Assembly: GCF_014489615.1 (NCBI RefSeq) | Contig: NZ_CP060825.1 | Coordinates: 5,688,001-5,752,000, forward strand | Length of the DNA stretch: 64,000 nt | Origin: Streptomyces genisteinicus | Lineage (GTDB): Bacteria > Actinomycetota > Actinomycetes > Streptomycetales > Streptomycetaceae | Direction: 5' to 3' | Part shown: positions 52,301 through 58,777 of the stretch, piece by piece | Position numbering within the stretch: the first letter of the stretch is position 1 | How the letters are laid out: the number at the start of each line of letters is the position of its first letter | Made by a program: the position numbers and the translations under genes | The notes under the pieces: generated by a model | The model's database searches: none | The model's input: only the letters and a program-made list of their open reading frames with translations | Told to the model about the DNA's origin: nothing

Positions 52301-55067
52301 GGCCCTGTTCGAGTCCGCCCTCCACTGCGGGCAGCCCGCCCTCGCCGAGCAGGACGTGCCCGCATTGCCGGTCTCCTGGGCGGGCGTGCGCCTGACCGCC
52401 CCCGGCGCCGCCGCGGCCCGGGCCCGGGTCACCGCCGACGGCGACGCCCTGCGGCTGGAGCTCTTCGCCGAGGACGGCTCGCCCGTCCTCGCCGTCGACC
52501 GCGTGGCGTTCCACCCGGTCGACCCGGCCCACCTCGAGGAACTGCGCCGCGCGCAGAGCTCGCTGTACCGGGTGGACTGGGTCCCGGTGACGGCCGCCGC
52601 GGCCGTGCCGGTGCGCCTGGCGGTCCTGGGCGACGCGGCGGCCGGGCAGCCGGCCGACCGGTACGCCGCTCTCGCGGACCTGGCGGACGCCGTCGCGGGC
52701 GGGACGCCCGCCCCGGGCGCCGTGCTGGCCCGGGTCGTCACGTCCGGCGCGGAGGGCCCCGGTGCGGTGCGCGCCGCGGCCGCCGGAGCGGCGGAGCTGG
52801 TCCGCCGCTGGACGGACCGCGACCGGCCGGCCGGCGGTGTGCTGGCCGTGACCACACGGCAGGCGGTCGCCGCCCGGGACGGGGAGGTCCCCGACCCGGA
52901 GCAGGCCGCGGTGTGGGGCGTGCTGCGGGCCGCGCAGGCCGCCCACCCGGGCCGGTTCCTGGTGGTGGACACCGACGAGGACACCGACGGCGCCGCCCTG
53001 CCCGAGTGGGGCGCGCTGCTCGGCACCGGCGAGCCGCTCCTGGCCGTCCGGGCCGGACGGCTCGTGGCGCCCCGGCTGGCGGCGGCGCCCGCCGGCGCCG
53101 CCGGAGCGGTCCTGCCGGGCGCCGGCGGCACCGTGCTCCTCACCGGCGGCGACACCGTGCAGGGTGCCGCGCTGGCCCGGCACCTGACCGGCCGTCACGG
53201 TGTCCGGGACGTGCTGCTGCTCGGCACGCCCGGGGCCGCGCTCGACACCCTGGCGGCGGAACTGGCCGGGGACGGGGCGCGGGTGCGTGCCGGGACGCCG
53301 GACGCCGAGGGTCTGGCGGCAGTGCTCGGCACGCGGGAGACAACGGTCACCGCGGTCGTCCACACCGCCGGCGCGTCCGGCGGCCTCGAACTGACCGCCG
53401 CACTGGACGCCCTGACCGGCCGGTCGCCGGTGGCCGCGTTCGTGGTCCTCTCCTCGTTCGCCTCCCTCGGCGGGGGCGGGCGCGACGGCGACCCGGCGGC
53501 GCACACCGCCGCCGAGGCCCTGGTGCGGCGGCGCCGCGCGGCCGGCCTGCCCGGCACCGTGCTCGCCTTCGGCCCGTGGTCCGCGGAGGACGCCGCCCCC
53601 GGTGTCGCGGTGACCGCCGCGGACCGGGCGACCGCCCTGTTCGACCAGGCCCTGACGGCGGACGCCGCGCTGCTGGCGCCGGTGCACCTGGACACGGCGG
53701 CCCTGCGGTCCCTGGCCCGCGCGGGCGACCTGCCCGCGCTGCTGCGCGGACTGGTCCGCACGCCCGTACGGCGCGCGGCCGGCGGCGGCTCGCTCGCCCA
53801 GCGGCTGGCCGGCGTCCCCGACGCCGACCGCGAGAGGGTCGTGCTCGACCTCGTCGCTTCCCATGTCGCCGCGGTCCTCGGCCACCAGGGCGAGGACGCG
53901 GTGGACGCGGAGCGTCGGCTCAAGGACCTCGGCATGGACTCCATGAGCGCGGTCGGGCTGCGCAACCGGCTCGCACAGGCCACGGGTCTGAGCCTGCCCG
54001 TCTCCTTCGTCTTCGAGCACCCGACGCCGGGGGAGATCGTCCGGCAGCTGCTGAAGCGGGCGGGATCGGCGGTGCCGGACGAGACGCCGGCGGAGTCCGG
54101 GGAGACGATCGGCGCCCGGCTCCGCGCCGCCGCCGCCGACGGCACGCTGCCAGCGGCGCTGCGCACACTCGTCGACGAGGCGGGCGCCCTGCCGGTCTTC
54201 GCGTCGGCCGCCGAACTGCCCGACGCCGAGGGCCACATCGCCCGGCTGGCGTCTGGCCCGGGCCGGGTGAAGATCGTCTGCGTGCCGTCGTTCGTGTACG
54301 TGGTCGGCTCCGGGCAGGAGCAGTTCGTCCGCCTGGCGGACCACTTCGACGGCGAGCGGGACGTGCACGTGTGCGCCCTGCCGGGCTTCGGCACCGGGCT
54401 CTCCCCGCGGTCGCGGGAGGCGGTCCTCACGGTGCTCGCCGACGAGATCCGCAGGGCCGTGGGCGACGCCCCGTTCGTGCTGGCCGGGTTCTCCATGGGC
54501 GGTGTCGTGGCACGCGCGCTCGCCGCGCACCTGGAGGCACGCGGCGCCGGACCCGCGGGCCTCGTCATGATCGACACCCTGGCACTCGACCGAGACGGCG
54601 ACCGTGACGGCGACCGAGACGGAGACGGAGTCGGAGCCGGAGAAGGAGGCGCCGGCGGCGACGGCGCGAGCCGCGCCGAAGACGCGGTCGGCCACGCGGA
54701 CCACGCCCGTCACGCGGACCACGCCCGTCCCGCGGACGGCCACGCGGTCGGCGCCGCCGGCCGCGAGTTCGCGGCCCTGCTGGCCGGCATCCTCACCGCC
54801 GAGCGGCGCGACATCCGCGTCGACGACGCGTCCTGGCTGTCCACGGCCGCCTATCTGCGCCTGTTCACCGGCGCCCGGCCGGAGCCCGTCTCCGCCAGGT
54901 CGCTGATGATCCGGGCGGCCGAGCCGCTCGCCGGCACGGCGGCCCCGGACGCCCTCGGGTGGGAGGGCGCCGACGAGCACATCGAGGTGGCGGCCGGCCA
55001 CTTCGCCCTCATGGAGTCCTCCGCCGGCGCGACGGCCGGCGCGATCGAAGGGTGGATCGAGGGATGA
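43320..55067 (+). CDS. Type I PKS, two non-reducing modules plus thioesterase, KS-AT-DH0-KR0-ACP x2-TE (PKS5), 3915 aa
   Basis: The terminal PKS. The docking helix (LVEALRTSLKETDRLRQLNK) resembles that of PKS1. Module 1: KS C207; AT S660 with YASH 761 (methylmalonyl); DH keeps H969 but the catalytic Asp is E1135 and YGP reads SGP; KR lost GGTGGLG (TGAPGARF from 1486) and its Tyr (A1627); ACP S1790. Module 2: KS C2019 in VETACSSS; AT S2503 with an unusual FASH at 2604; DH H2815 with E2998 and CGP for YGP; KR glycine motif and Tyr also lost; ACP S3541. Both DH and both KR domains are therefore predicted inactive, leaving two keto groups. TE: nucleophile elbow G3723-F-S3725-M-G, D3752, H3894, suited to hydrolysis, lactonisation or pyrone release. 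Three low-complexity insertions lie inside. ATG 43320 follows GAAGGAA, 52 bp after PKS4. Confidence 0.95.
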   Translation: MATDQNQLVEALRTSLKETDRLRQLNKRLLAQAGEPLAIVGMSCRYPGGIASPEELWELVAAGRDAVSGLPDDRGWDPARIYDPSMTRPGSVSTSGGGFLDGIAEFDAEFFGISPREALAMDPQQRLLLEASWEAFEHAGIDPTSLRGSDTGVFCGVGTSDYCTVPAGSLPHIEGFQLTGGAASVSSGRISYVFGLEGPAVSVDTACSSSAVALHMAAQALRNGECSMALVGGVTVMSGPFLLAEFSRQQAVSPDGRCRAYAASANGTGFSDGLGLVVLERLSDAQRNGRRILGLIRGTAINQDGASNGLTAPNGPSQERVIRQALANAGLRPADVDAVEGHGTGTVLGDPIEAHALLATYGRERDNGPLWLGSIKSNIGHTSLAAGVAGVIKMVMAMRNGVLPRTLHVDEPSPHIDWEAGDIELLTEARPWPAGERPRRAAVSSFGVSGTNAHIVLEEAPAGTPAGTPAEDAAPARPMPAVPVTVSGRTAAAMRAQADRLRAHALARPELSLTDLGFSTATTRAHLEHRGVVAAAGREDLLAGLAALAAGEPSPLTVEGRALPGAKPVFVFPGQGAQWEGMAVELLDTAPVFAAEVAACGEALAEFVDWRLEDVLRGVPGAPSLERVDVVQPALFAVMVSLAALWRSYGVEPSAVVGHSQGEIAAAYVAGGLSLRDAARIVAVRSQLVRDRLAGLGGMMSVALPVAAAEELIAPYSGAVSVAAVNGPSSVVVAGDPAALDEIAARCESDGVRARRVNVDYASHSAQVETIRAELLAALAPVEPTSGRVPFHSTVTGGFIDTATTDAGYWYRNLRAQVGFEPAVRALVDHGTGCFLEMSPHPVLAMAVEGTIADHGTDRHVGVVGSLRRGEGGLPRFLLSLGEAHTAGVRTDWATAFAGAGARQVPLPVYAFQHKRYWLDATGLADASAVGLGPVEHPVLAAAVEVGDRDEWILTGRVSPQGQPWTRDHALFGTTVLPGAALLELVLSAGRHLGCDLVEELGLDAPLVLGDDSVRVQVTVGAADAEGRREVAVWSGTDTVGVADGDTVRHARGRIAPGGEPPAAHHSAWPPAGAEPVPVDALYTALAEAGLDSGPLFQSIRTAWTLGDGDGVCAELALPEGTDSGGYTVHPALLESVVHLAHRPGAAAPSAASWSGLRLAGEGTGTLRVRLTPAGEGALRLDLLDTEGAPVAHAERIALRPAEPPREGQRRRAQDALLRLDWTPLTPTAADPVPVAALGTAEGTERGIARGAADGAARGTADGAARGSAEGTVQGVAEGTAGGTAEGAGERHAGIAALEQAVADGATAPRLVVASVATPAGPVPAAVREAAARAVSLVRQWPAGGPLGETTLVVLTRGAVATGDETPDAAQAAVWGVVRAAQSEHPGRFLLVDTDPGPEAAPAPELGTPREAAEAADAPQATEATEAPAADGTGTAAGLPWAALHALDEPQLALRGGRVLAPRLTKTGSTATAPAPVDPDGTVLITGAPGARFAEHLVTRHGARRLVLAVPENPSGTADALPAELPAALEALGADVRVVACDLTDRDRLALLLGSLEHPLTAVVHSAGDPASGLIATLDEQGVDEALRAAVDTAWHLHELTADADLAAFVLFSSFEGLAGTPGRAAASAAGASLAALAGSRRAAGLPATALAWGHRADRDDEGDLGEARRALAAQAGILPLPAALAHELFDRAVAGGEALLAPVDLDPAVLREQARAGLLPALLRGVVRVPARRAATGGTLARRLAEVPEAEREGVVLELVRSQAASVLGHDSADGVDGERAFKDLGLDSVGAVELRNRLSRSTGVPLAATLVFDHPTPLAVARLLLAQAGTDRDSAQPAARRRGAAADEPLAIIGIGCRFPGGVTSAEDLWQLVAEGRDVIGPLPGDRGWDLERLYSPDREQKGTTYARGGGFLSGMGDFDAEFFGISPREAMAMDPQQRLLLETSWETLEHAGIDPTSLRGTDTGVFAGITGSDYGILVPDDYEGYRVTGTMTSVASGRIAYTLGLEGPAVSVETACSSSGVALHMAAQALRDGECSLALAGGVTFMTTPITMTEFSRQGANSPDGRCRAYAASADGTGFSDGLGLVLLERLSDARRNGRRVLGLIRGTAINQDGASNGLTAPSGPAQERVIRQALANAGLTASEVDAVEGHGTGTVLGDPIEANALLATYGRERDGDPLWLGSIKSNIGHTSGAAGVAGVIKMVMAMRHGVLPRTLHADEPSPHIDWRSGGVELLTEAREWTAGGRPRRAGVSSFGVSGTNAHIIVEEAPPTGLPAAAVPDATPSPAATPSPAVTAPAPGAPAAPSPHAVSPAAAVSPPAAVPVLLSARTAAALRAQAERLRRHLLENPDVTVRDLAYAQLTTRARLEHQAVLVAGDRDGLVAELAAFAVGDVAEHTVSGRPAGTAKPVFVFPGQGAQWEGMAVELLDSSPVFAAEMATCAAALAEFTDWRLEDVLRGAPGAPSLDRVDVVQPALFAVMVSLAALWRSHGVEPSAVVGHSQGEVAAAYVAGGLSLRDAARIIALRSRIAGDRLMGAGCLASLALSADRVAEIVAPYGERVTVAAVNGPAAVIVAGDLDVVDDLVARCEREEIRAKRIPATFASHSPHVEPAREEMLEAFAPVEPRSGTVPLYSTALGGFVDTAAMDAAYWYANLRNPVGFEPAIRALAEDGAGCFLEMSPHPVLGVATEDTLAAVAAGGAARAGVVGSLRRGQGGPRRFLLSVAEAHLAGVRTDWNAAFDGPAPRRVALPTYAFQRKRYWPQARPAAGDPAVSGLGRVGHPVLTAGMRLPDRDEWVLTGRLSHDSQPWLRDHAAFGLPVAPNTTLVELALAAGRDTGTPLLDVLHFEAPLLLPDGAALQIQAIVGVPDAAGRRPVSVHSRPDGDQSADATRHCTGWLAPHTAPHTGPDTAPDTAPLTGPHTGPAAGPLGAWPPAHAEPAPVDELYASLAALGLDCGPALQGVRATWRSGSEVYAELALPDGTGTAGFGVHPALFESALHCGQPALAEQDVPALPVSWAGVRLTAPGAAAARARVTADGDALRLELFAEDGSPVLAVDRVAFHPVDPAHLEELRRAQSSLYRVDWVPVTAAAAVPVRLAVLGDAAAGQPADRYAALADLADAVAGGTPAPGAVLARVVTSGAEGPGAVRAAAAGAAELVRRWTDRDRPAGGVLAVTTRQAVAARDGEVPDPEQAAVWGVLRAAQAAHPGRFLVVDTDEDTDGAALPEWGALLGTGEPLLAVRAGRLVAPRLAAAPAGAAGAVLPGAGGTVLLTGGDTVQGAALARHLTGRHGVRDVLLLGTPGAALDTLAAELAGDGARVRAGTPDAEGLAAVLGTRETTVTAVVHTAGASGGLELTAALDALTGRSPVAAFVVLSSFASLGGGGRDGDPAAHTAAEALVRRRRAAGLPGTVLAFGPWSAEDAAPGVAVTAADRATALFDQALTADAALLAPVHLDTAALRSLARAGDLPALLRGLVRTPVRRAAGGGSLAQRLAGVPDADRERVVLDLVASHVAAVLGHQGEDAVDAERRLKDLGMDSMSAVGLRNRLAQATGLSLPVSFVFEHPTPGEIVRQLLKRAGSAVPDETPAESGETIGARLRAAAADGTLPAALRTLVDEAGALPVFASAAELPDAEGHIARLASGPGRVKIVCVPSFVYVVGSGQEQFVRLADHFDGERDVHVCALPGFGTGLSPRSREAVLTVLADEIRRAVGDAPFVLAGFSMGGVVARALAAHLEARGAGPAGLVMIDTLALDRDGDRDGDRDGDGVGAGEGGAGGDGASRAEDAVGHADHARHADHARPADGHAVGAAGREFAALLAGILTAERRDIRVDDASWLSTAAYLRLFTGARPEPVSARSLMIRAAEPLAGTAAPDALGWEGADEHIEVAAGHFALMESSAGATAGAIEGWIEG
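47038..47190 (+). repeat. Low-complexity Ala/Gly repeat insertion in the first inactive KR region of PKS5
   Basis: Degenerate repeats built on G-[AT]-A-[DER]-G units (for example ARGAADGAARGTADGAARG) lie in the structural half of the first KR. The other modules read straight through here. The insertion coincides with a KR that has lost its cofactor and catalytic motifs, consistent with relaxed constraint. Confidence 0.7.
52021..52106 (+). repeat. Tandem Pro-His/Asp-Thr repeat in the second inactive DH of PKS5
   Basis: The protein reads as repeated P-[HDL]-T-[AG] units (PHTAPHTGPDTAPDTAPLTG and on). The underlying DNA is a run of near-identical 12-nt units. It sits between the two halves of the predicted dead DH. 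Confidence 0.75.
54589..54760 (+). repeat. Low-complexity insertion in the thioesterase, with an 18-bp perfect tandem repeat
   Basis: Just after D3752 of the TE, the protein has a D-R-D-G repeat tract, a Gly/Ala tract and an H-A-D-H-A-R repeat. The 18-bp unit cacgcggaccacgcccgt occurs twice in tandem at 54693-54728. The position corresponds to the lid region between the central strands and the His end of the fold. Confidence 0.75.
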
Positions 55068-56548
55068 GCGGCGTACGGGGGAGCGGCGGCCGGGGCCGGC
55101 ACCGCCGCACAGGGAAACCGGAGCGGGGCACGGGCGGCGGGGCACTGCGCAGAGGACTGTCGATCGCGGTCGTCCTCATCGGGGTGTTCATCTCCGCGGT
55201 GGACATGCTGATCGTGAACATCGCCTTCCCCAGCATGCAGGAGTCGTTCCCCTCGGCCACCCTCACCGGCCTGTCCTGGGTGATGAGCGCCTACGCGATC
55301 ACGTTCGCCGCGCTGCTGCTGCCGAGCGGCCGCTGGGCGGACCGCTCCGGACGCAAGCAGGTCTTCCTGCTCGGGCTCGGGCTGTTCACGGGCGTGTCGG
55401 CGGTGTGCGCGGCGGCGCCCTCGCTGGAGGTGCTCGTCGCCGCCCGCGCCGTCCAGGGCGTCGGCGCCGCCATGATGGCGCCCAGCTCGCTCGGCCTGCT
55501 GCTGGGCCTGTTCGCCCCGGAGAAGCGCGGCATCGCGATCGGGCTGTGGACGGCCGTCGGCGGCGTCGGCTCGGCCGCCGCGCTGCCGCTCGGCGGACTC
55601 CTCGCCGAGATCGACTGGCGCTGGGTCTTCGTGGTGAACCTGCCGCTGGGGACGCTGGCCGTGCTGATCGGCGCCTGGTCGCTGCGCCGCTCCGTCAAGG
55701 AGGAGGGCCCGGTGCCCGACCTCCTCGGCAGCGCGGTGCTCGCCGTCTCCGTCGCCGCGGTCGTCGCCACCATCGCCCAGGGCCAGGCCTGGGGGTGGAC
55801 GAGCGGCGAGGTCGCCGGCCTCTCGGTGGCCGGCGCGCTGGGCCTGTTCTGGACGGTGCGCCGCTCGCTGGGGCATCCGGCGCCGGTCTTCGAACCGGAG
55901 CTGCTGAAGGTCAGGTCCGTCGCCCTCGGCAACGTCGCGACCGGCTTCTTCTTCATGGGCGTCGGCGCGATGGCCCTGTCCACGATCATGTTCCTCACCC
56001 AGGTCTGGCAGCACTCGACCCTGCGCGGCGCGATGGAGATCGCGCCCGGTCCGGTGTGCGCCGCCCTGTGCGCCGTGCCCAGCGGCATCCTCGCCGTCCG
56101 CCACGGCGTCCACCTGGTCGGACCCGTCGGGGCCGCCGCCTTCGGAGGCGGCGGACTGTGGTGGGCGTACGCCCTCGACGGCACCCCCGACTTCACCGGG
56201 CACTTCCTGCCGGGGTCGATCGTCGGCGGCATCGGGTTCGGCCTGATCCTGCCCGCCCTCGCCGCGTCGGCGACGCTCTCCCTGCCGCCGGAGCGGGTGG
56301 CCACCGGCACCGGCATGTCCTCGATGTCCCGTCAGATCGGCATGGCCGTCGGCGTCTCGGTCGTCGCCGCCGTGCTCGTCGGACGGCCCGGCCTCACCTC
56401 CTTCCGCGCCGCGTTCCTGATCATGGCCGGCGCCGCCTTCGTCAGCGGGCTCGCCCTGTACGCGATCGGCCCGGTGCGGCGCCCCGCGCCCACCGGCACC
56501 GCCGCCGTGCCGCAGCCCGCGCCCCTGACCCGAGCGACCACGAGATAA
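55064..56548 (+). CDS. MFS drug:H+ antiporter, DHA2 (EmrB/QacA) type, 494 aa
   Basis: A second exporter of the same broad type as the gene at 857-2380, but clearly divergent in sequence. A basic Gly/Arg-rich cytoplasmic N-terminus of about 30 residues precedes the first helix. Motif A is GRWADRSGRK (89-98). Residues 128-134 read RAVQGVG, and the motif C region is GGVGSAAALPLGGLL (166-180). Roughly 14 hydrophobic segments follow the DHA2 pattern. ATG 55064 overlaps the PKS5 stop by 4 bp (ATGA), so it is translationally coupled to the last PKS gene. That placement makes it the stronger candidate for exporting the finished product. The next gene starts 13 bp downstream. Confidence 0.92.
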   Translation: MSGVRGSGGRGRHRRTGKPERGTGGGALRRGLSIAVVLIGVFISAVDMLIVNIAFPSMQESFPSATLTGLSWVMSAYAITFAALLLPSGRWADRSGRKQVFLLGLGLFTGVSAVCAAAPSLEVLVAARAVQGVGAAMMAPSSLGLLLGLFAPEKRGIAIGLWTAVGGVGSAAALPLGGLLAEIDWRWVFVVNLPLGTLAVLIGAWSLRRSVKEEGPVPDLLGSAVLAVSVAAVVATIAQGQAWGWTSGEVAGLSVAGALGLFWTVRRSLGHPAPVFEPELLKVRSVALGNVATGFFFMGVGAMALSTIMFLTQVWQHSTLRGAMEIAPGPVCAALCAVPSGILAVRHGVHLVGPVGAAAFGGGGLWWAYALDGTPDFTGHFLPGSIVGGIGFGLILPALAASATLSLPPERVATGTGMSSMSRQIGMAVGVSVVAAVLVGRPGLTSFRAAFLIMAGAAFVSGLALYAIGPVRRPAPTGTAAVPQPAPLTRATTR

Positions 56549-56561
56549 GGAACCACGAACC

Positions 56562-58004
56562 ATGGACCACACCAGCAACGCCCGTGACACGACTCTCGCC
56601 TCCGCGGGCGGGTGCCCGGTCGACCACTCCGCGCCCGCCGCGAGCACGACCGTCCCGTCGTCCTCGCTGCCCTTGGTGGAGTCGTCCCGGCTGCGCCAGG
56701 TGCTCGGCATCTGGGCCCGCCCCGAGCCGTTCCTCAAGCAGTGCCGCGCCGCGTACGGCAGCCGGTTCCGCGTCAAGATCATTCCCGGTATCCGCATCCA
56801 CGTCATCTCGGCGCCCGAGGACGTGAAGCGGATGTTCCTCGCCCCCCGCGACGTGCTGCACACCGGTTCCAGCAACGGCCCCATCGAGAAGTGGACCGGC
56901 CAGAACGGGCTCGCCTGGCTCGACGAGGACGCCCACACCGCGAGGCGGCGCGCCGTGATGCCGAGCTTCCGCGGCGACGCGCTCAAGCGCGTCGAGCGGG
57001 CCGTCTACCAGCTCGCGAAGGAGACCGTCGCCTCCTGGCCGCGGGACCGGGCCGTCTCCGTGCACCCGTACGCCCACCGCTACACCACCCAGGTCATCAT
57101 GGAGGTCCTCTTCGGCGAGCACCGCCCCTCCTGCGAGGACGAGATGTTCCGGGAGGTGATGAAGATGCTGGAGTTCAACTCCCGGCCCGCCTCCATGACG
57201 ATGTTCCACCGGATGCCGGCCTGGCGGGTCACGATGCTGCGCCTGCTGCGCCCCAACGGCGTCAACGAGTTCCTGACCCGCCGCGACCGGGTCCACCGCA
57301 TGGTCGACGCGGCCATCGACGAGCGGGTGCGCTCCGGCGCCGAGGGCGACGACCTGCTCGGCGTCATGCTCGGCATCACCCATGCCGACGGCTCCAGGCC
57401 CAGCCGCGTCGAGATGCGCGACGAGATCATGACCCAGTTCCTGGCCGGCACCGAGACCACCGCCGCCGCGATCTGCTGGTCCATGGAGTTCCTCACCCGC
57501 CACCCGGAGGTCGTCGAGCGCCTGCGCGCCGAGATCGAGGCCGGCGAGAGCGACGAGTACCTGACCGCCGTCGTCCACGAGGTGCTGCGGCTCGGGCCGC
57601 CGATCCAGCAGATCGTGCCCCGCGAGGTCGTCCGGCAGGTCGACATCGGCGGCGTCCGCTACGAGCCCGGCGACCGTCTGTGGGCCAGCGCCTACCTGCT
57701 CAACCGGGACGAGCACAACTACCCCGACCCGGACGCGTTCAAGCCGGAGCGCTTCCTCGGGGTCAAGCCCGGCTCGCACACCTGGATACCGTTCGGCGGC
57801 GGGCACACCCGCTGCCTCGGCGACCGCATCGCGTTCGTCGAACTGAAGGCGACCCTCACCGAGATCCTCACCACCCTCGACGTGGAACGCGCCGAGGCCG
57901 CACCGGAACCCGCCCACAGCCGCACGGTCGTCAACATCCCGAAGAAGGGCGCCCGGATGATCTTCCGGCCGCGCGCGGTCCGGTCCTCGGCCGGCGCGCG
58001 CTGA
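56562..58004 (+). CDS. Cytochrome P450 monooxygenase, 480 aa
   Basis: A soluble heme monooxygenase, likely a post-PKS tailoring enzyme that hydroxylates, epoxidises or forms an ether on the polyketide. The I-helix oxygen-binding motif is AGTETTA (295-301), the K-helix ExxR is E340-V-L-R343, and the heme loop is FGGGHTRCLG (411-420) with thiolate ligand C418. PERF (395-398) is also present. The N-terminal 35 residues are polar, include CPVDH, and show no membrane anchor. ATG 56562 follows AAGGAA, which overlaps the stop of the upstream exporter. It is the last gene before a pair of hairpins, so it probably ends the long operon. No ferredoxin or reductase gene is in the window. The exact reaction cannot be deduced from sequence. 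Confidence 0.95.
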   Translation: MDHTSNARDTTLASAGGCPVDHSAPAASTTVPSSSLPLVESSRLRQVLGIWARPEPFLKQCRAAYGSRFRVKIIPGIRIHVISAPEDVKRMFLAPRDVLHTGSSNGPIEKWTGQNGLAWLDEDAHTARRRAVMPSFRGDALKRVERAVYQLAKETVASWPRDRAVSVHPYAHRYTTQVIMEVLFGEHRPSCEDEMFREVMKMLEFNSRPASMTMFHRMPAWRVTMLRLLRPNGVNEFLTRRDRVHRMVDAAIDERVRSGAEGDDLLGVMLGITHADGSRPSRVEMRDEIMTQFLAGTETTAAAICWSMEFLTRHPEVVERLRAEIEAGESDEYLTAVVHEVLRLGPPIQQIVPREVVRQVDIGGVRYEPGDRLWASAYLLNRDEHNYPDPDAFKPERFLGVKPGSHTWIPFGGGHTRCLGDRIAFVELKATLTEILTTLDVERAEAAPEPAHSRTVVNIPKKGARMIFRPRAVRSSAGAR

Positions 58005-58093
58005 CGGCCCCGTGCCGGGGAGCCGGACGGCTGCCGCGGGGGTTCGCATCACGGCCCCGGCAGCCCCGGCCGGCCCGGTAGGTTGGTCCCGCG

Positions 58094-58123
58094 GAACGCC
58101 GCCGGCACACCCCGGCGGCGTTC
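58094..58123 (+). terminator. Hairpin terminator after the P450 gene
   Basis: A perfect 12-bp stem (GAACGCCGCCGG at 58094-58105 with its complement at 58112-58123) closes a 6-nt loop, 90 bp after the P450 stop. It is the likely end of the PKS-exporter-P450 operon. Confidence 0.65.
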
Positions 58124-58145
58124 GAGGGCCATCCGCTGCGACCTG

Positions 58146-58167
58146 CCCGCGCGCTCCGGCGCGCGGG
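58146..58167 (+). terminator. Second short GC hairpin before the DUF2867 gene
   Basis: CCCGCGCGC (58146-58154) pairs perfectly with GCGCGCGGG (58159-58167) around a TCCG tetraloop. It lies 25 bp upstream of the next start codon, so it may be a second termination stem or a 5' leader structure of the downstream gene. Confidence 0.4.
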
Positions 58168-58192
58168 TGTTCCACACGAGACGGAGGATTGC

Positions 58193-58777
58193 ATGAGGCT
58201 CCCCGACACCGCGTTCACCGAGCGGCCGTGGAGGGTCCACGAGTTCATCGAGGACTTCGAGATCGAGGACGTCTGGCGCCTGGACACCCCCGGGGGTCCG
58301 GACGGCCTGGCGCGTCTCGTCAGCCAGTTCGACAGCGACGGGGCCGACTTCAAGCCCTCGCCGATGTACAAGCTGCTGTTCGCGATCCGCTGGCGGCTCG
58401 GAGCGATCCTCAAGTGGGACGGCAAGGAGCACGGCCTCGGGCCGCGGAACCCCTCCCTGCGCGACCGGCTGCCGGACGACCTGCGGGACGGCCCGCGCGG
58501 CCCGGACATGAAGGTCGTGCCGCTGAAGTCGGTCTACCAGTCGAAGGACGAGTGGGTGACCGAGGTCGTCAACAAGACCGTCCACGCCGCGATGCACATC
58601 GGCTGGGTCGACGACGGCCGGGGCGGCCACCACGCGGTGATGGCGATCCTGGTCAAGAAGAAGGGCACCCTGGGGAAGATCTACATGCCGCTGATCCTGC
58701 CGTTCCGGCGGGTCTTCGTCACCCCCTCCCTGGTCAAGGCCATCGGCCGCTCCTGGCACACCCGCACCGCGAGCTGA
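58193..58777 (+). CDS. DUF2867-like protein of unknown function, 194 aa
   Basis: The protein begins MRLPDTAFTERPWRVHEFIE and continues with DFEIEDVWRLDTPGGPDGLA and a FAIRWRLG-x-x-L-x-W-D segment. I recognise this as the pattern of actinobacterial DUF2867 proteins, which have no established reaction. The C-terminal half contains KSVYQSKDEWVTEVVNKTVH, then a compact hydrophobic end (YMPLILPFRRVFVTP). There is no signal peptide or clear membrane segment. ATG 58193 follows GACGGAGGA with good spacing. It sits between hairpins and a 423-bp gap, so it is probably its own transcript. Whether it belongs to the pathway is unknown. The family name rests on memory of the sequence pattern. Confidence 0.75.
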   Translation: MRLPDTAFTERPWRVHEFIEDFEIEDVWRLDTPGGPDGLARLVSQFDSDGADFKPSPMYKLLFAIRWRLGAILKWDGKEHGLGPRNPSLRDRLPDDLRDGPRGPDMKVVPLKSVYQSKDEWVTEVVNKTVHAAMHIGWVDDGRGGHHAVMAILVKKKGTLGKIYMPLILPFRRVFVTPSLVKAIGRSWHTRTAS

